Assembly (NCBI GenBank): GCA_016744015.1 | Contig: JADGFD010000011.1 | Location: 1 to 64,000 of the forward strand | Direction: 5' to 3' | DNA from: Paracoccaceae bacterium | GTDB lineage: Bacteria; Pseudomonadota; Alphaproteobacteria; Rhodobacterales; Rhodobacteraceae | Length of the DNA: 64,000 nt | Part shown: one piece after another, positions 1-8,806 of the stretch | Position numbering within the stretch: position 1 is the stretch's first letter | How the letters are laid out: each line of letters starts with the position of its first letter | The notes under the pieces: generated by a model | Told to the model about the DNA's origin: nothing | The model's input: the letters and a program-made list of their open reading frames with translations, nothing else | The model's database searches: none | Position numbers and translations under genes: made by a program

Positions 1-77
1 CAGGCGGTTCTGGCCGCGCGGATATTTCTCAACGACCAGCGGAAATGTCACGGATGACGTGATACTTAAGTATTTAG

Positions 78-830
78 AGCTGCATTCAAAACGGGAACCT
101 ACCGGCATCAGCCGGTAAGCTGTTCAGTCTTATAGGCCTGGGAGCGTGCCCGGGATCACAATGGTTGGCCCGCAAACTGTTGGCCATGGGGCATCGGGTG
201 CGAATTATTCCCGCCCAGTTTGTAAAACCCTTTGTGAAGTCAAACAAGAACGACACTCTTGACGCAGAGGCCATCGCTGAGGCGGTTATTCGCCTGACTA
301 TGCAATACACAATGAAGACCCTGCACCCCGTGCGCAGCAGGCTTGTCTCGGGCAAAACACAGTTGATCAACCAGATGCGTGCCCTGTGCATTGAATATGG
401 CGTGGCCATTCGCAACGGGGCTGGCGTGTTCAAGGTTGATCTCCCGCGTGTCGTTACGGATGAAAGCAATGATCTCTCTGTTGGTATTCGCCGGATTTTA
501 ACTGATTTGTTTGAAGACCTGAAAGCTCTGGAAATACGCACGGCGCAGGTAACCCGAGAAATTGAAGCCCACGCCGCTCAGGATGATGTCGCACGTCGTT
601 TAATGACAATCCCGAGTATCGGACCGATGGGTGCCACGGCTTTATTGGCGGCAGTCGGGGATGGCAAGCAATTTGCCAAAGCACGCGATCTGGCTTCATG
701 GCTGGGCCTTGTGCGGAGGCACCCCAACAAGGTTGTCGTCGCACTGGCCAACAAAATTGCGCGTATCGCTTGGGGTATTCTAACAAAACCCGGCGCGCTT
801 TATGAACGGGTGGACCCGGCTTATGCGTAA
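78..830 (+). pseudogene. IS110-family transposase, internally deleted and 5'-truncated
   Basis: The frame reads ACPGSQWLARKL, IPAQFVKPFVKSNKND and DAEAIAEAV, typical of the IS110 DEDD N-terminal domain, then TIPSIGPMGATALLAAVG of the C-terminal domain. It is open from 78, just after an in-frame stop, and homology begins before the first usual start codon (TTG at 165), so the N-terminus with its first catalytic Asp is missing. Near 705-720 the frame jumps from SWLGLV directly to HPNKVVVALANKIARIAW. About 50 residues that normally lie between these blocks, including the catalytic-serine GNxYxRRLL segment, are absent. About 250 residues remain against a usual 320-400, so the protein should be inactive. 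Confidence 0.85.
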
Positions 831-902
831 GCCAATCCCTACCCATGAGTTGCTAGGATAAAAGTGATGACAAAACGGTCGAACGGCGCGGCGTAAACCT
901 AT

Positions 903-927
903 CGCAAAAAAGCGGGCTTTGTGCCCG
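903..927 (-). terminator. Candidate intrinsic terminator, minus strand
   Basis: On the minus strand a 5-bp stem CGGGC/GCCCG with an ACAAA loop is followed by C and six T. It lies just beyond the truncated end of the IS3 orfA remnant and could stop transcription leaving it. The stem is short. Confidence 0.4.
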
Positions 928-929
928 AA

Positions 930-1284
930 CTAGCATGGGGGAACGAAGCGCGCGGCATCCAGCATTTGCTCCGCCACCTGCTTCTTCAGTTTCCCATTCT
1001 CTGCTGCCAATGCTCGAAGCCGCGCCGCATCCGATGGCTCCACTCTCGGTCATTATAAAAAATAACCTGCCGTGTAGCGCATACCACCATACTTCGATTT
1101 GTATTTGTAAAACGTGCCCTGAGAGATCCCATACCGCCGACACAAGTCCGCCGCCTTCTCGCCAGCCTCTTGCTCCTTGAGCATCGCTATAATCTGCTCG
1201 CCCGTGAATCGCTTCTTCATTTTGTCCGTCCTTTGGTGAGGCGGACTCTACATCATTTTGGAGGAGTTTTAGGGGCGCAGGTCA
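930..1284 (-). mobile_element. IS3-family 5'-end remnant with broken orfA
   Basis: The terminal repeat (TGACCTGCGCCCC, minus strand) ends at 1284. OrfA starts at 1220 and reads MKKRFTGEQIIAMLKEQEAG and CRRYGISQGTFYKYKSKYGG. After KYGGM a segment of about 36 bp interrupts the frame, which then resumes as EPSDAARLRALAAENGKLKK until it breaks off near 930. The orfA matches that of the element at 1516-2818 in the opposite orientation, so the two are inverted partial copies. No orfB remains. Confidence 0.8.
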
Positions 1285-1579
1285 CTATCCCAGCATATCC
1301 CAAAATCCCGAGCAATAACCCACCCGCTCAACCCATCATGACAATGGGCACGGCGCACACGTAAATACAAGTCCACTGTATAAACCCTCCCATAAATGAA
1401 AAAACCAAAACGGCCACCTTTCACACCACCCGCAACCGCATGATAACACCACAACCAAAACCAATATCGCGCCGACGCTTACAGCCGAAGATCGCAAAGT
1501 GACGATGGTTATGCCTGACCTGCGCCGCTTAAACGCCTGCATTTTTATGTAGGGTCCGCCGAAGCAAAGGACGGACAAA

Positions 1580-1886
1580 ATGAAGAAGCGATTCACGGAT
1601 GAGCAGATTATTCAGATGCTTAAGGTGGAGGAGGATTAGCAATTGATCCGGAGGGTCAATTGCCCGACGACGGGAGGCTGGGGAGAAGGCGGCGGACTTG
1701 TGTCGGCGGTATGGGATCTCTCAGGGCACGTTTTACAAATACAAATCGAAGTATGGGGGCATGGAGCCGTCAGATGCCGCGCGGTTGCGAACGTTGGAGG
1801 CTGAGAATGGCAAGCTAAAGAAGCTGCTGGCCGAGACCATGCTCGATGTAGCCATGCTCTGCGATGTAAATTCAAAAAAGTGGTAA
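1580..1886 (+). pseudogene. IS3-family OrfA, interrupted
   Basis: OrfA begins MKKRFTDEQIIQMLK and stops at a TAG (1637-1639) inside an insertion of about 39 bp. It resumes as EAGEKAADLCRRYGISQG and continues through the leucine-zipper-like AENGKLKKLLAETMLD to a stop at 1886. The helix-turn-helix (residues RRYGISQGTFYKYKSKYGG) is intact but separated from its start. Confidence 0.8.
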
Positions 1887-2757
1887 CGCCCGAGGCCAAG
1901 CGACAAGCTGTGGTTCACTTGTGCGCAGCGCACGGTGTGAGCCCGCGTCCACTGCCCGGCAGTGGTTTGCCTTCAAACCATGAGAGGGGGCGTGCAATGC
2001 CATACAGGTAGATCGATCCACGGTGCGCTATCAGTCGAAACGACCTGATGAAAGCGAATTGCGCGAGGAGATCAAGCTGGTAACGAAGGAACGCCGCCGA
2101 TTTGGATATCGTCGAATTCAGGTCATGCTGGAGAGGAAAGGGATTTTTATGAACCATAAGAAACTGCGCCGATTATATACTGAGGAAAAGCTGCAAGTGC
2201 GCCGTAGAGGCGGCAGAAAGCGCGCTCTGGGCACCAGAAAGCCCATGGTTCTGCCTGACGGCCCAAATCAGCGTTGGAGCCTTGATTTCGTGAACGATGC
2301 ATTCACGGACGGGCGCAGGTTTCGCATTCTGACGGTGATCGATGATTTTACACGAGAGAATGTAGGGTTGGTTGCAGACACATCGCTGTCGGGCCAGCGC
2401 GTGGCGCGAGAATTGAGTATTATCGTTGCTGATCGCCGCATGCCAAGCACGATTGTCTCAGACAACGGCACAGAATTCACCAGCATGGCGATCCTGAAAT
2501 GGGTGCAGGATACGGGTGTTGATTGGCACTATATTGCGCCTGGCAAGCCCCAGCAGAACGGGTTCATTGAGAGTTTCAACGGTAAATTACGAGACGAATG
2601 CCTGAACGAAAACCTGTTCAGCTCGCTATCAGATGCCCGAGAAGTTTTGGAAATCTGGCAACATGATTACAACAATCAGCGCCCGCATTCAGCACTGGGA
2701 AACCTGACACCTATCGAATTTGCAGAGAAGAAAACAATGGACAAACTGGCCGCATAG
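1887..2757 (+). pseudogene. IS3-family OrfB integrase, 5' part interrupted
   Basis: The DDE integrase core is intact from about 2023. D is in SLDFVND, D in IVSDNGTEF, and E in [13 protein letters not shown], followed by [11 protein letters not shown]. Upstream, the frame reads VTPEAKRQAVVHLCAAHGVS, then an insertion of about 45 bp, then [20 protein letters not shown] in another frame. The HTH_21 start and the frameshifted join to OrfA are therefore disrupted. Only an N-terminally shortened protein from a GTG at 2023 could be made. Confidence 0.8.
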
Positions 2758-2818
2758 CGCCATCAATTTAACCCCAAGGACTCTACGTTAAACTGGAGGG
2801 TACTTGGCGCGCAGGTCA

Positions 2819-3159
2819 AACGATGCAGAGCGGATTTTTTCGGAAGTATCACTGCCGAATCGAACTCGTTTTCCGGTTCAAATTGATTATTAAGACACTT
2901 CAAGTCCTTCAGGTAGTCTTGTCAAGATTTTTAGTAAGAATGCACCAAACCATCATACTCGATGGAACTGCTGCCGTAAACGGGGCCATTTTGAAATTAC
3001 GATCCCCAAATTTCTGTAACGGTTTCCATATGTGTGCCAGTTGGCGTGCGCTAGAATCTGACAAGACGGGGGAGCTTGAAATGGAATGTGTAGGTATCAT
3101 TATTTTTATTCAAATAATTAACGCCTTTACTTAAGGAAAGCAGCATCAAGGTGCATGGT
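2819..3159. other. Intergenic stretch with no recognisable gene
   Basis: A short frame of 103 codons (2823-3134) shows no family motif, no ribosome site and no coding-like composition. The stretch is more AT-rich than its surroundings and lies between an IS3 end and a tRNA fragment, so it is probably decayed mobile DNA. Confidence 0.4.
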
Positions 3160-3216
3160 CTCCGTGTCTAAATCATAATCCTGGTGCCCGGGATTCAAAT
3201 CCCTGTCCCGCTACCA
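3160..3216 (+). other. Degenerate 3' half of elongator tRNA-Met (possible att remnant)
   Basis: The sequence AATCATAATCC followed by GTG..CGGGATTCAAATCCCTG and CCCGCTACCA matches the anticodon loop (CAT), T-arm and acceptor 3' strand of an alphaproteobacterial elongator tRNA-Met. No 5' half able to pair with TCCCGCT is present upstream, and the anticodon and T stems contain mismatches, so it is not functional. A tRNA 3' end without its body is what integration or excision at a tRNA gene leaves behind. The unusual genes from 3238 begin directly after it. Confidence 0.6.
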
Positions 3217-3237
3217 CTTATCTACCTTGAAAATGGC

Positions 3238-3936
3238 TTACACAGGCTCTCTGGGCGTTGGTTCAATGACCATCCGCTGAGTATCCACAAAAATGCCAGC
3301 ATTTAGCTTTTCATCAATTCCAGGCCATGCTTCCCCTTCAACCACGCTGTCATAAAGCGCGCGCTGGATGTCAAATTGTTGCAGGCTTTCGCCGGTTGTG
3401 GCATCAATCCACATCATTCTCATGGCGATTTCTCGGGCATTCACAAGGCGAAGCTCTACGCCGGGCGCAATGGGGTTTCCTTCACGATTGGCCAGAATGG
3501 TCAGCTTGGTTTTCTCAATCATCAGATCATCTAATCCTGCCTCAATTATGATAAGCTTTTCCCGAAACGCGGCCCAGCCAAAGGTAATGCGCGGGGTGAG
3601 GGAGTCCCCAATTTCCCGCGCGGAAGCGGGCGCATTTTTGCCATAAGCATTGGCGAAAAGTGTGGTGGCTGTCTGCTCGTCAGCCTCCCAATGGCCAATG
3701 TCATAAATTGGGTGCGCCATGATCCAGATGCCATTTTTGTAATCCAGATAATTGAGGTGCGGCTCAGGCCTGAAATCTTTATCGCAAGCCTCACAATGCA
3801 CCAAAGACAGGCTGCGCCCGATGATTTCATCGCGAAGGTCGGGGCGGCGATCCGCGTTTATGCTGCTGTAATTGTCAAATGCCAGCTCGGCGCTACAATC
3901 TGGGCAGGTAAAAGTGCGGGTTTTAAAAACAGACAT
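3238..3936 (-). CDS. CpXC-domain protein downstream of the zincin-tailed protein
   Basis: This 232-residue protein has an N-terminal zinc-ribbon-like pair, CPDC at about 10-13 and CEAC at 48-51, followed by DKDFRPEPHLNYLDYKNGIW, which fits the CpXC domain. The rest is mixed alpha/beta with no recognised catalytic motif. It starts 20 bp after the stop of the 1078-residue gene on the same strand and is probably co-transcribed with it. Position suggests a partner, for instance an immunity, adaptor or regulatory protein, but that is inference. No signal peptide is seen, so it should be cytoplasmic. It directly abuts the tRNA-Met fragment. Confidence 0.7.
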   Translation of the reverse strand: MSVFKTRTFTCPDCSAELAFDNYSSINADRRPDLRDEIIGRSLSLVHCEACDKDFRPEPHLNYLDYKNGIWIMAHPIYDIGHWEADEQTATTLFANAYGKNAPASAREIGDSLTPRITFGWAAFREKLIIIEAGLDDLMIEKTKLTILANREGNPIAPGVELRLVNAREIAMRMMWIDATTGESLQQFDIQRALYDSVVEGEAWPGIDEKLNAGIFVDTQRMVIEPTPREPV

Positions 3937-3956
3937 TGTTTATCCTTTCATCAGGC

Positions 3957-6900
3957 TCAAAGGCCCGGGAGCCACGAATTTGCAGGGTGCGAAGAGTTGA
4001 GTTTTTTGGAGTGATAGGCTGCGTATAGCTCGGCAAACCATTCGCCGGGCGCGCGAAACTGGTATCCGGTCACCCCTTTGCTGCGGGCGGCTGCGATATA
4101 AGAAACCCAGTTGTTAGCATATGCTTCCTGATACATGACCGTGCCAATTTTGTGGGTGTTAACCGTGCTGGCAGAGGCCCATGGGTCTGAGCCAACCGAA
4201 ACCGCCTTGTGCCAAGCCTCAAAGTTTTTCCGGCGTTTGCTCCATATTTCACCGGCCTTTCGACCCTCTTTTTCGCTTAATTTTTTCGGTATCTTTGGTT
4301 TTTTGGGTTTACCACCCGCCAAAATGCGCTCCACATAGCTTGGGTCATATTCAAACTCGGCGGCAGCGGCCGCGGCTACGGGGGCGATATTTGAGCCATA
4401 TTCAATCCACCCACCAAAGTCAGGGTTTTTGGCTTTTGAGGTCATAAAGCTTTGCCGGTCATCTACCGCATGGCCGATTTCGTGATAGGTTGTCCAACTG
4501 GCCTGTGTTGGCTCATCGGCAATGGCGGGGCATACTGAATCAGGGTCGATGCTATCAAGGGCATCCGGGTCACCAATTTCACTGCCCATCGGATCATTTG
4601 CGGTATCATCCAGCTCAATAACCACCCGCTTCTCGCTCGCGCGATACCAGCCACCCTCGTCTTCTTCGACGGAATCAAAACGCATGAGGCTTGGATTCAG
4701 GTTTGTGTGCGTTGCGGGCACTGATTTGAGCACCTCATAATAAGCCAGCAGCTTTGGGGCCGGCACATCAAGCTCTCTGCCAGATTTTTCAGCGCCTGCA
4801 ACGTCCTCGTCTTCCTCTTTGTCATAAACATTTACCTTCATGCCAAAACGCACTTCGAGCACATTTTTCATCACATCTTGCTGGGTTGAATCCGGCAGCG
4901 ATGACACCAGCGCATCAAGGGCTTTTTCGCCATCGGGCTGGTCGAGCAGCTTTTGAATTTCGGCTTTGTTTGGCGGCGTGCCAGCTTTGGCGCTCGCGCC
5001 AATTTTGGCGGTTATGACCAGTGTATCAACCTTGCCCAGCGCCTTTTCCGCGTCTTCATGCTTGAAGGTCTTGGAAAAGGCTTCAGCGGCATCAATTTGG
5101 GTTTGGATATCGGCCAAGACTTTTACCTTATCCTGAAAATCAAAAGCGGGGTCGGTAATGACGGCTACACCGGTTTCGGCTGTGGCTTTATGGGCCCGAT
5201 AAGCCACCTCGGCATCGGCGGTGGTTTTGGCTAGGTCCAAAAGCCGCTCACCCTCAGCCAAGGCTTTGCCTATGTCTGCCGCACTGGCCAGCGCATCGGC
5301 CTTGGCCTTTTTCACAATCGCGGCGATTTTCACAATAAAGGGCCTGATATAAGCTGCTTGGGGGTGCGTGCTACCAAGCTGGGTGGTGTTTGCCCCAAGC
5401 GTTGTAGCGCGCTTGTAATAGGTATCGGCACTATCCAGCTTCTTTCGGGCTTCATCGGCGAGGGCCGAGATTTCTTTCATCTCGCCACGGGCCGCAGATT
5501 CAATGAGCTTGTTCCAGATGGAATCAAGATTATCAACCCGCTCTTCAACCTTTGTCAGCAAATGCGGTGCGAGTTTTGCGCGCGGGTGGGCTTTGAGCTC
5601 AGCCAGAATGTCTATGGCCTGTTGGCGCAGTTTATCCACATCACCGCTCTCGATACCATTTGCGAAATCGGTCAGCGGCGCGGCTTTGGCGGCCTTAACT
5701 TCAAGCGCTTTGGCTTCGGCCAAAAGATCAATGGTTTTGTTTGTGGCTTTCGCCAGGTCTTTATTGGTCGCCAGCGCCATGGCAGATTTCAGCCCCGCCA
5801 ACAGCGCTTTAAACTCGGGTTCGACAAATTCAATTTGCGGGCTGTTTTTAAGAGCAACAAGCTGGGCTTGCAGCTTGCTTAGCGATGTCGCATAAACCTT
5901 GTAATTCACCACTACGGCTTTCAGGCCCGCGATTTCGCCATCAATCGCTTTCATAGTCAGATCAGCATCATAAAAGGCCCTTTTATCTTCAAAAGCTTGC
6001 GCCTGCGCTTGCTTGGCTTCCAAGCGCACACAATCGCTCTCAATGCCATTGGCCCGGTCAGCATATAGCGCCACGAGCTTTGTTTCCACGGTGCTTTTTA
6101 GGGCTAGGTAAGCTGTGTTTTCATCGATCAGATTCTCCGCATCGACAATGCGACCATTGATGGCAGATGACATGCTTTGGGCCAGCGCCGCCGAATGCTC
6201 ATCCAGCTTTTTTCGCGCCAACAATATGTCTTTTTTAATTTGGGTCACTTCGGCGGCAACGAGGGGCTTATCAATAATGGTAATATTGTCTTCGCAATAT
6301 TTTTTGATATGCGCCGAAACCTTATCATATTCCTTTTTATATTTCTTACCCGCGCGTTTAAGCTGTTTTTCTTTGCGGGTAATGCTTTTGACAATCGCAC
6401 TAATTTTTTTGGAATCGATAGGGGATTTTGCGGCTTCGGTTTCCAGAGCTTTAAAGATAACTTCCAGCTTGGCCACTTCCAGAGCGGCGCCAAGATAGGT
6501 TTTGGCAAGGTCTATCGCATCACGTGCCTCCTTTTTCTTGCGGTCTGCATACTCTTGCTCGGCGGTGTCGAATTTCGGGTCCATCCCCGTCAATTTCGCC
6601 ATGGCTTCGGATACTTTTTTCGCCTTGGCCAGCTTGTCGGCCTCGGCTAGGTCTGTTTTCAGGGCCGATACATTTACCTTTAGCCGCAGAACGGCTTTCA
6701 GGCGTTTTTTGGCGGCGGCATATGCGGTTTTGAAGGCGGCAATCTCTTCTTTGGTGGCCGCAGGCGGCTCGCGGCGCTCTGGCTCTGGCGGCGCGCTTGC
6801 ATCTGGGCTAGCAGCTTCAGCAACGCGCCCTTCTTGGGCCTCTTCGCCCTCACCAATTGCATTGCCAGATTCATCAAGCAGCGTCACAATAAAAGGCATT

Positions 6901-7193
6901 TTTATCGAGGCTAAAAACACCTTCATGCGCTTTTGCAGCCCGCTTGGCGCGTCGCCGGTGATTGTCAGCATCATTTTTTTACCGCTGATCGAGACGGAGC
7001 CCATAGCCACTTTGGCCGTATCCCCAGATTTTTTTGCCAAACGTGCAAGAATTTCAGGGGATTTTTTCCGGTGCAGAAAAAAGATGGTTGTGTCGGGCTT
7101 CTTGCCGATGCATAGCCCAAAATTAATAGGTTTTTTGCGGGCGGCGGCAATTAAGGGGGTGAGTTCGGCGAGTTCACTTGGCGTCATTGGCAT
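3957..7193 (-). CDS. Large modular protein: shared N-terminal domain, helical middle, C-terminal zincin
   Basis: The ATG at 7193 is chosen because GGAG lies 8 nt upstream; a start at 7283 would add 30 unlikely residues. The protein has 1078 residues. Residues 1-115 (AAARKKPINFGLCIGKK..H.KK..GKKMMLTI) are clearly homologous to the start of the protein at 61500. A Pro/Glu/Ala linker (115-150) follows, then about 600 residues of Ala/Lys/Glu-rich helix and probable coiled coil. The C-terminal part holds YHEIGHAVDD, a zincin HExxH motif (His904, Glu905, His908), with APGEWFAELYAAY downstream as the likely third-ligand region. No signal peptide or transmembrane segment is seen. The CpXC gene follows 20 bp later. 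I infer an effector or toxin with a metalloprotease head; no named family was recognised for the N-domain. Confidence 0.75.
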   Translation of the reverse strand: MPMTPSELAELTPLIAAARKKPINFGLCIGKKPDTTIFFLHRKKSPEILARLAKKSGDTAKVAMGSVSISGKKMMLTITGDAPSGLQKRMKVFLASIKMPFIVTLLDESGNAIGEGEEAQEGRVAEAASPDASAPPEPERREPPAATKEEIAAFKTAYAAAKKRLKAVLRLKVNVSALKTDLAEADKLAKAKKVSEAMAKLTGMDPKFDTAEQEYADRKKKEARDAIDLAKTYLGAALEVAKLEVIFKALETEAAKSPIDSKKISAIVKSITRKEKQLKRAGKKYKKEYDKVSAHIKKYCEDNITIIDKPLVAAEVTQIKKDILLARKKLDEHSAALAQSMSSAINGRIVDAENLIDENTAYLALKSTVETKLVALYADRANGIESDCVRLEAKQAQAQAFEDKRAFYDADLTMKAIDGEIAGLKAVVVNYKVYATSLSKLQAQLVALKNSPQIEFVEPEFKALLAGLKSAMALATNKDLAKATNKTIDLLAEAKALEVKAAKAAPLTDFANGIESGDVDKLRQQAIDILAELKAHPRAKLAPHLLTKVEERVDNLDSIWNKLIESAARGEMKEISALADEARKKLDSADTYYKRATTLGANTTQLGSTHPQAAYIRPFIVKIAAIVKKAKADALASAADIGKALAEGERLLDLAKTTADAEVAYRAHKATAETGVAVITDPAFDFQDKVKVLADIQTQIDAAEAFSKTFKHEDAEKALGKVDTLVITAKIGASAKAGTPPNKAEIQKLLDQPDGEKALDALVSSLPDSTQQDVMKNVLEVRFGMKVNVYDKEEDEDVAGAEKSGRELDVPAPKLLAYYEVLKSVPATHTNLNPSLMRFDSVEEDEGGWYRASEKRVVIELDDTANDPMGSEIGDPDALDSIDPDSVCPAIADEPTQASWTTYHEIGHAVDDRQSFMTSKAKNPDFGGWIEYGSNIAPVAAAAAAEFEYDPSYVERILAGGKPKKPKIPKKLSEKEGRKAGEIWSKRRKNFEAWHKAVSVGSDPWASASTVNTHKIGTVMYQEAYANNWVSYIAAARSKGVTGYQFRAPGEWFAELYAAYHSKKLNSSHPANSWLPGL

Positions 7194-7392
7194 AAGATGT
7201 TCTCCATGAAATACTCTAATAAATTGCTGTGTTAAATTTTTTGCTATGCTTATGGTTGTTGCGCGTCTGCTGGTATATGTCAACGTATAGCAAAATGGGG
7301 TGTTACGGGGCCCGCGAATGGGGGCGGGCGCATATTTGTATTGAATTTACTAAATGAGGACGGATACTGAACCGGAACCAAAGAGGTGCAAG

Positions 7393-8694
7393 ATGGACTT
7401 ACTCTACGCGAACGACAAACCGGGCCAATATCCAAAATCCTATTGGGCCAGTGTGGCCACGCCCTTGGCGCCGTTTCCGCCACTTAAGGGCGCAGTGCAG
7501 GCAGATGTTTGCGTGGTGGGCGCGGGGTTTACGGGGCTGTCTTCAGCGCTTCACCTTGCCGAGGCGGGCTATAAAGTGGTGCTGCTGGAGGCTCAGCGCG
7601 TGGGCTTTGGGGCCTCGGGGCGTAATGGCGGGCAGGTTGGCTCGGGCCAGCGGGTAGAGCAGGACGAGCTTGAAAAAATGGTGGGCGAGGATAATGCCCG
7701 CGCGCTGTGGGGGCTGGGAGAGGCCAGCAAGGATTGCGTGCGGGGGCTGATCGCCAAGCATAATATTGATTGTGACTGGCGCGACGGCATTATCCATGCC
7801 GAGCTAAAACCCAAGCACCTGCACCATAGTTATGCCTATGCCGAAATGTTGCAAACCCGCTATGGCTATGACGGGATTTCAGCGCTGGATAGCGACGCCA
7901 TTCGCGGCCATATTGGCTCAGAGGCCTATTGCGGCGGCACGCTGGATAGGGGGGCGGGGCATTTGAACCCGCAAAAATATGTGTTGGGGCTGGCACGAGC
8001 GGCGCAAAAAGCAGGCGTGGAAATTTACGAGGGTAGCAAAGCGCTGAGCTTTTCCAAAGCAGCTAAGCCCGTTGTAAGCACCGCGCAAGGGCGCGTTACG
8101 GCTGATTTTCTGGTGCTGGCTGGCAATGGCTATATGGGCGGGCTTTCCAAGAAGGTGGCGCGCCGTGTGATGCCGATCAACAATTTTATTGTCGCCACCG
8201 AGCCACTGGGCCATGCGCTGGCAAAAAGCCTGATAGCGGAAGATGTTGCTGTAGCCGACAGCAAATTTGTGGTGAATTACTTTAAGCGCTCGGCTGATAA
8301 TCGCATGGTTTTTGGTGGCGGGGAAAGCTATGGCTATAAGTTCCCCAAAAATATTGCTGCCAAGGCGCAAAAGCCGATGGTCGAAATTTTCCCGCAGCTT
8401 GCAGGGGCGAAAATTGACTATGCATGGGGCGGCACGCTGGCCATCACCATGAACCGCATGCCCAATTTTGCCCGCCTTGCCCCCAATACCCTGAGCGCCT
8501 CTGGCTATTCAGGCCACGGAGTGGCGATGGCCAGCCTTGCGGGCGAAATTCTGGCAGAAACCATTCAGGGCACCGCCGAGCGGTTTGACCTTTTTGGCAC
8601 AGCCAAACCTCCGCGCTTCCCCGGCGGCCCGGCGCTTAAAACCCCGCTTTTAGCGCTGGCGATGAGTTATTACGCCTTGCGCGACCGGATTTAG
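7393..8694 (+). CDS. FAD-dependent amine/amino-acid oxidoreductase (DAO family, PuuB/OrdL-like)
   Basis: Start ATG 7393 has AGAGGTG 5 nt upstream. The 433-residue protein carries the Rossmann dinucleotide motif VCVVGAGFTGLSSALHL at 39-55 and FGASGRNGGQVGSGQR, typical of gamma-glutamylputrescine oxidase-like enzymes. Near the C-terminus WGGTLAITMNRMPNFARL and GYSGHGVAMASLAG complete the family pattern. It probably oxidises an amine or N-methyl amino acid in the cytoplasm. It stands alone, divergent from the 3957-7193 gene, so the substrate cannot be inferred from context. Confidence 0.85.
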   Translation: MDLLYANDKPGQYPKSYWASVATPLAPFPPLKGAVQADVCVVGAGFTGLSSALHLAEAGYKVVLLEAQRVGFGASGRNGGQVGSGQRVEQDELEKMVGEDNARALWGLGEASKDCVRGLIAKHNIDCDWRDGIIHAELKPKHLHHSYAYAEMLQTRYGYDGISALDSDAIRGHIGSEAYCGGTLDRGAGHLNPQKYVLGLARAAQKAGVEIYEGSKALSFSKAAKPVVSTAQGRVTADFLVLAGNGYMGGLSKKVARRVMPINNFIVATEPLGHALAKSLIAEDVAVADSKFVVNYFKRSADNRMVFGGGESYGYKFPKNIAAKAQKPMVEIFPQLAGAKIDYAWGGTLAITMNRMPNFARLAPNTLSASGYSGHGVAMASLAGEILAETIQGTAERFDLFGTAKPPRFPGGPALKTPLLALAMSYYALRDRI

Positions 8695-8806
8695 CGCCAA
8701 AATACCAGAAATTGGATAATTCTTGCGACCTGCCGCTGCGTAATTATTGACCGGCGGAACACCGCCTAGCTATTTTGAAAGGAATAAAAATTTCTGGGAG
8801 GAAACA

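Larger units (their letters stand above)
1516..2818 (+). mobile_element. IS3-family insertion sequence, full length but mutated
   Basis: Terminal inverted repeats are visible: TGACCTGCGCC at 1516 and GGCGCGCAGGTCA ending at 2818. The 1303-bp length is normal for the family. It carries orfA (1580) and orfB (to 2757). Both frames are broken by insertions of about 40-45 bp that contain short palindromes (CAATTGA...TCAATTG near 1640-1663, CCACTGCCCGGCAGTGG near 1949-1965), so the element should not move by itself. No convincing target duplication was found. Confidence 0.85.

Noticed and set aside
853-1143. 96-codon minus-strand frame
   Set aside because: It runs through the IS3 orfA remnant in a wrong frame.
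6502-7209. 235-codon plus-strand frame
   Set aside because: Antisense to the N-terminal part of the zincin-tailed gene, whose homology to the 61500 gene shows the minus strand is coding.
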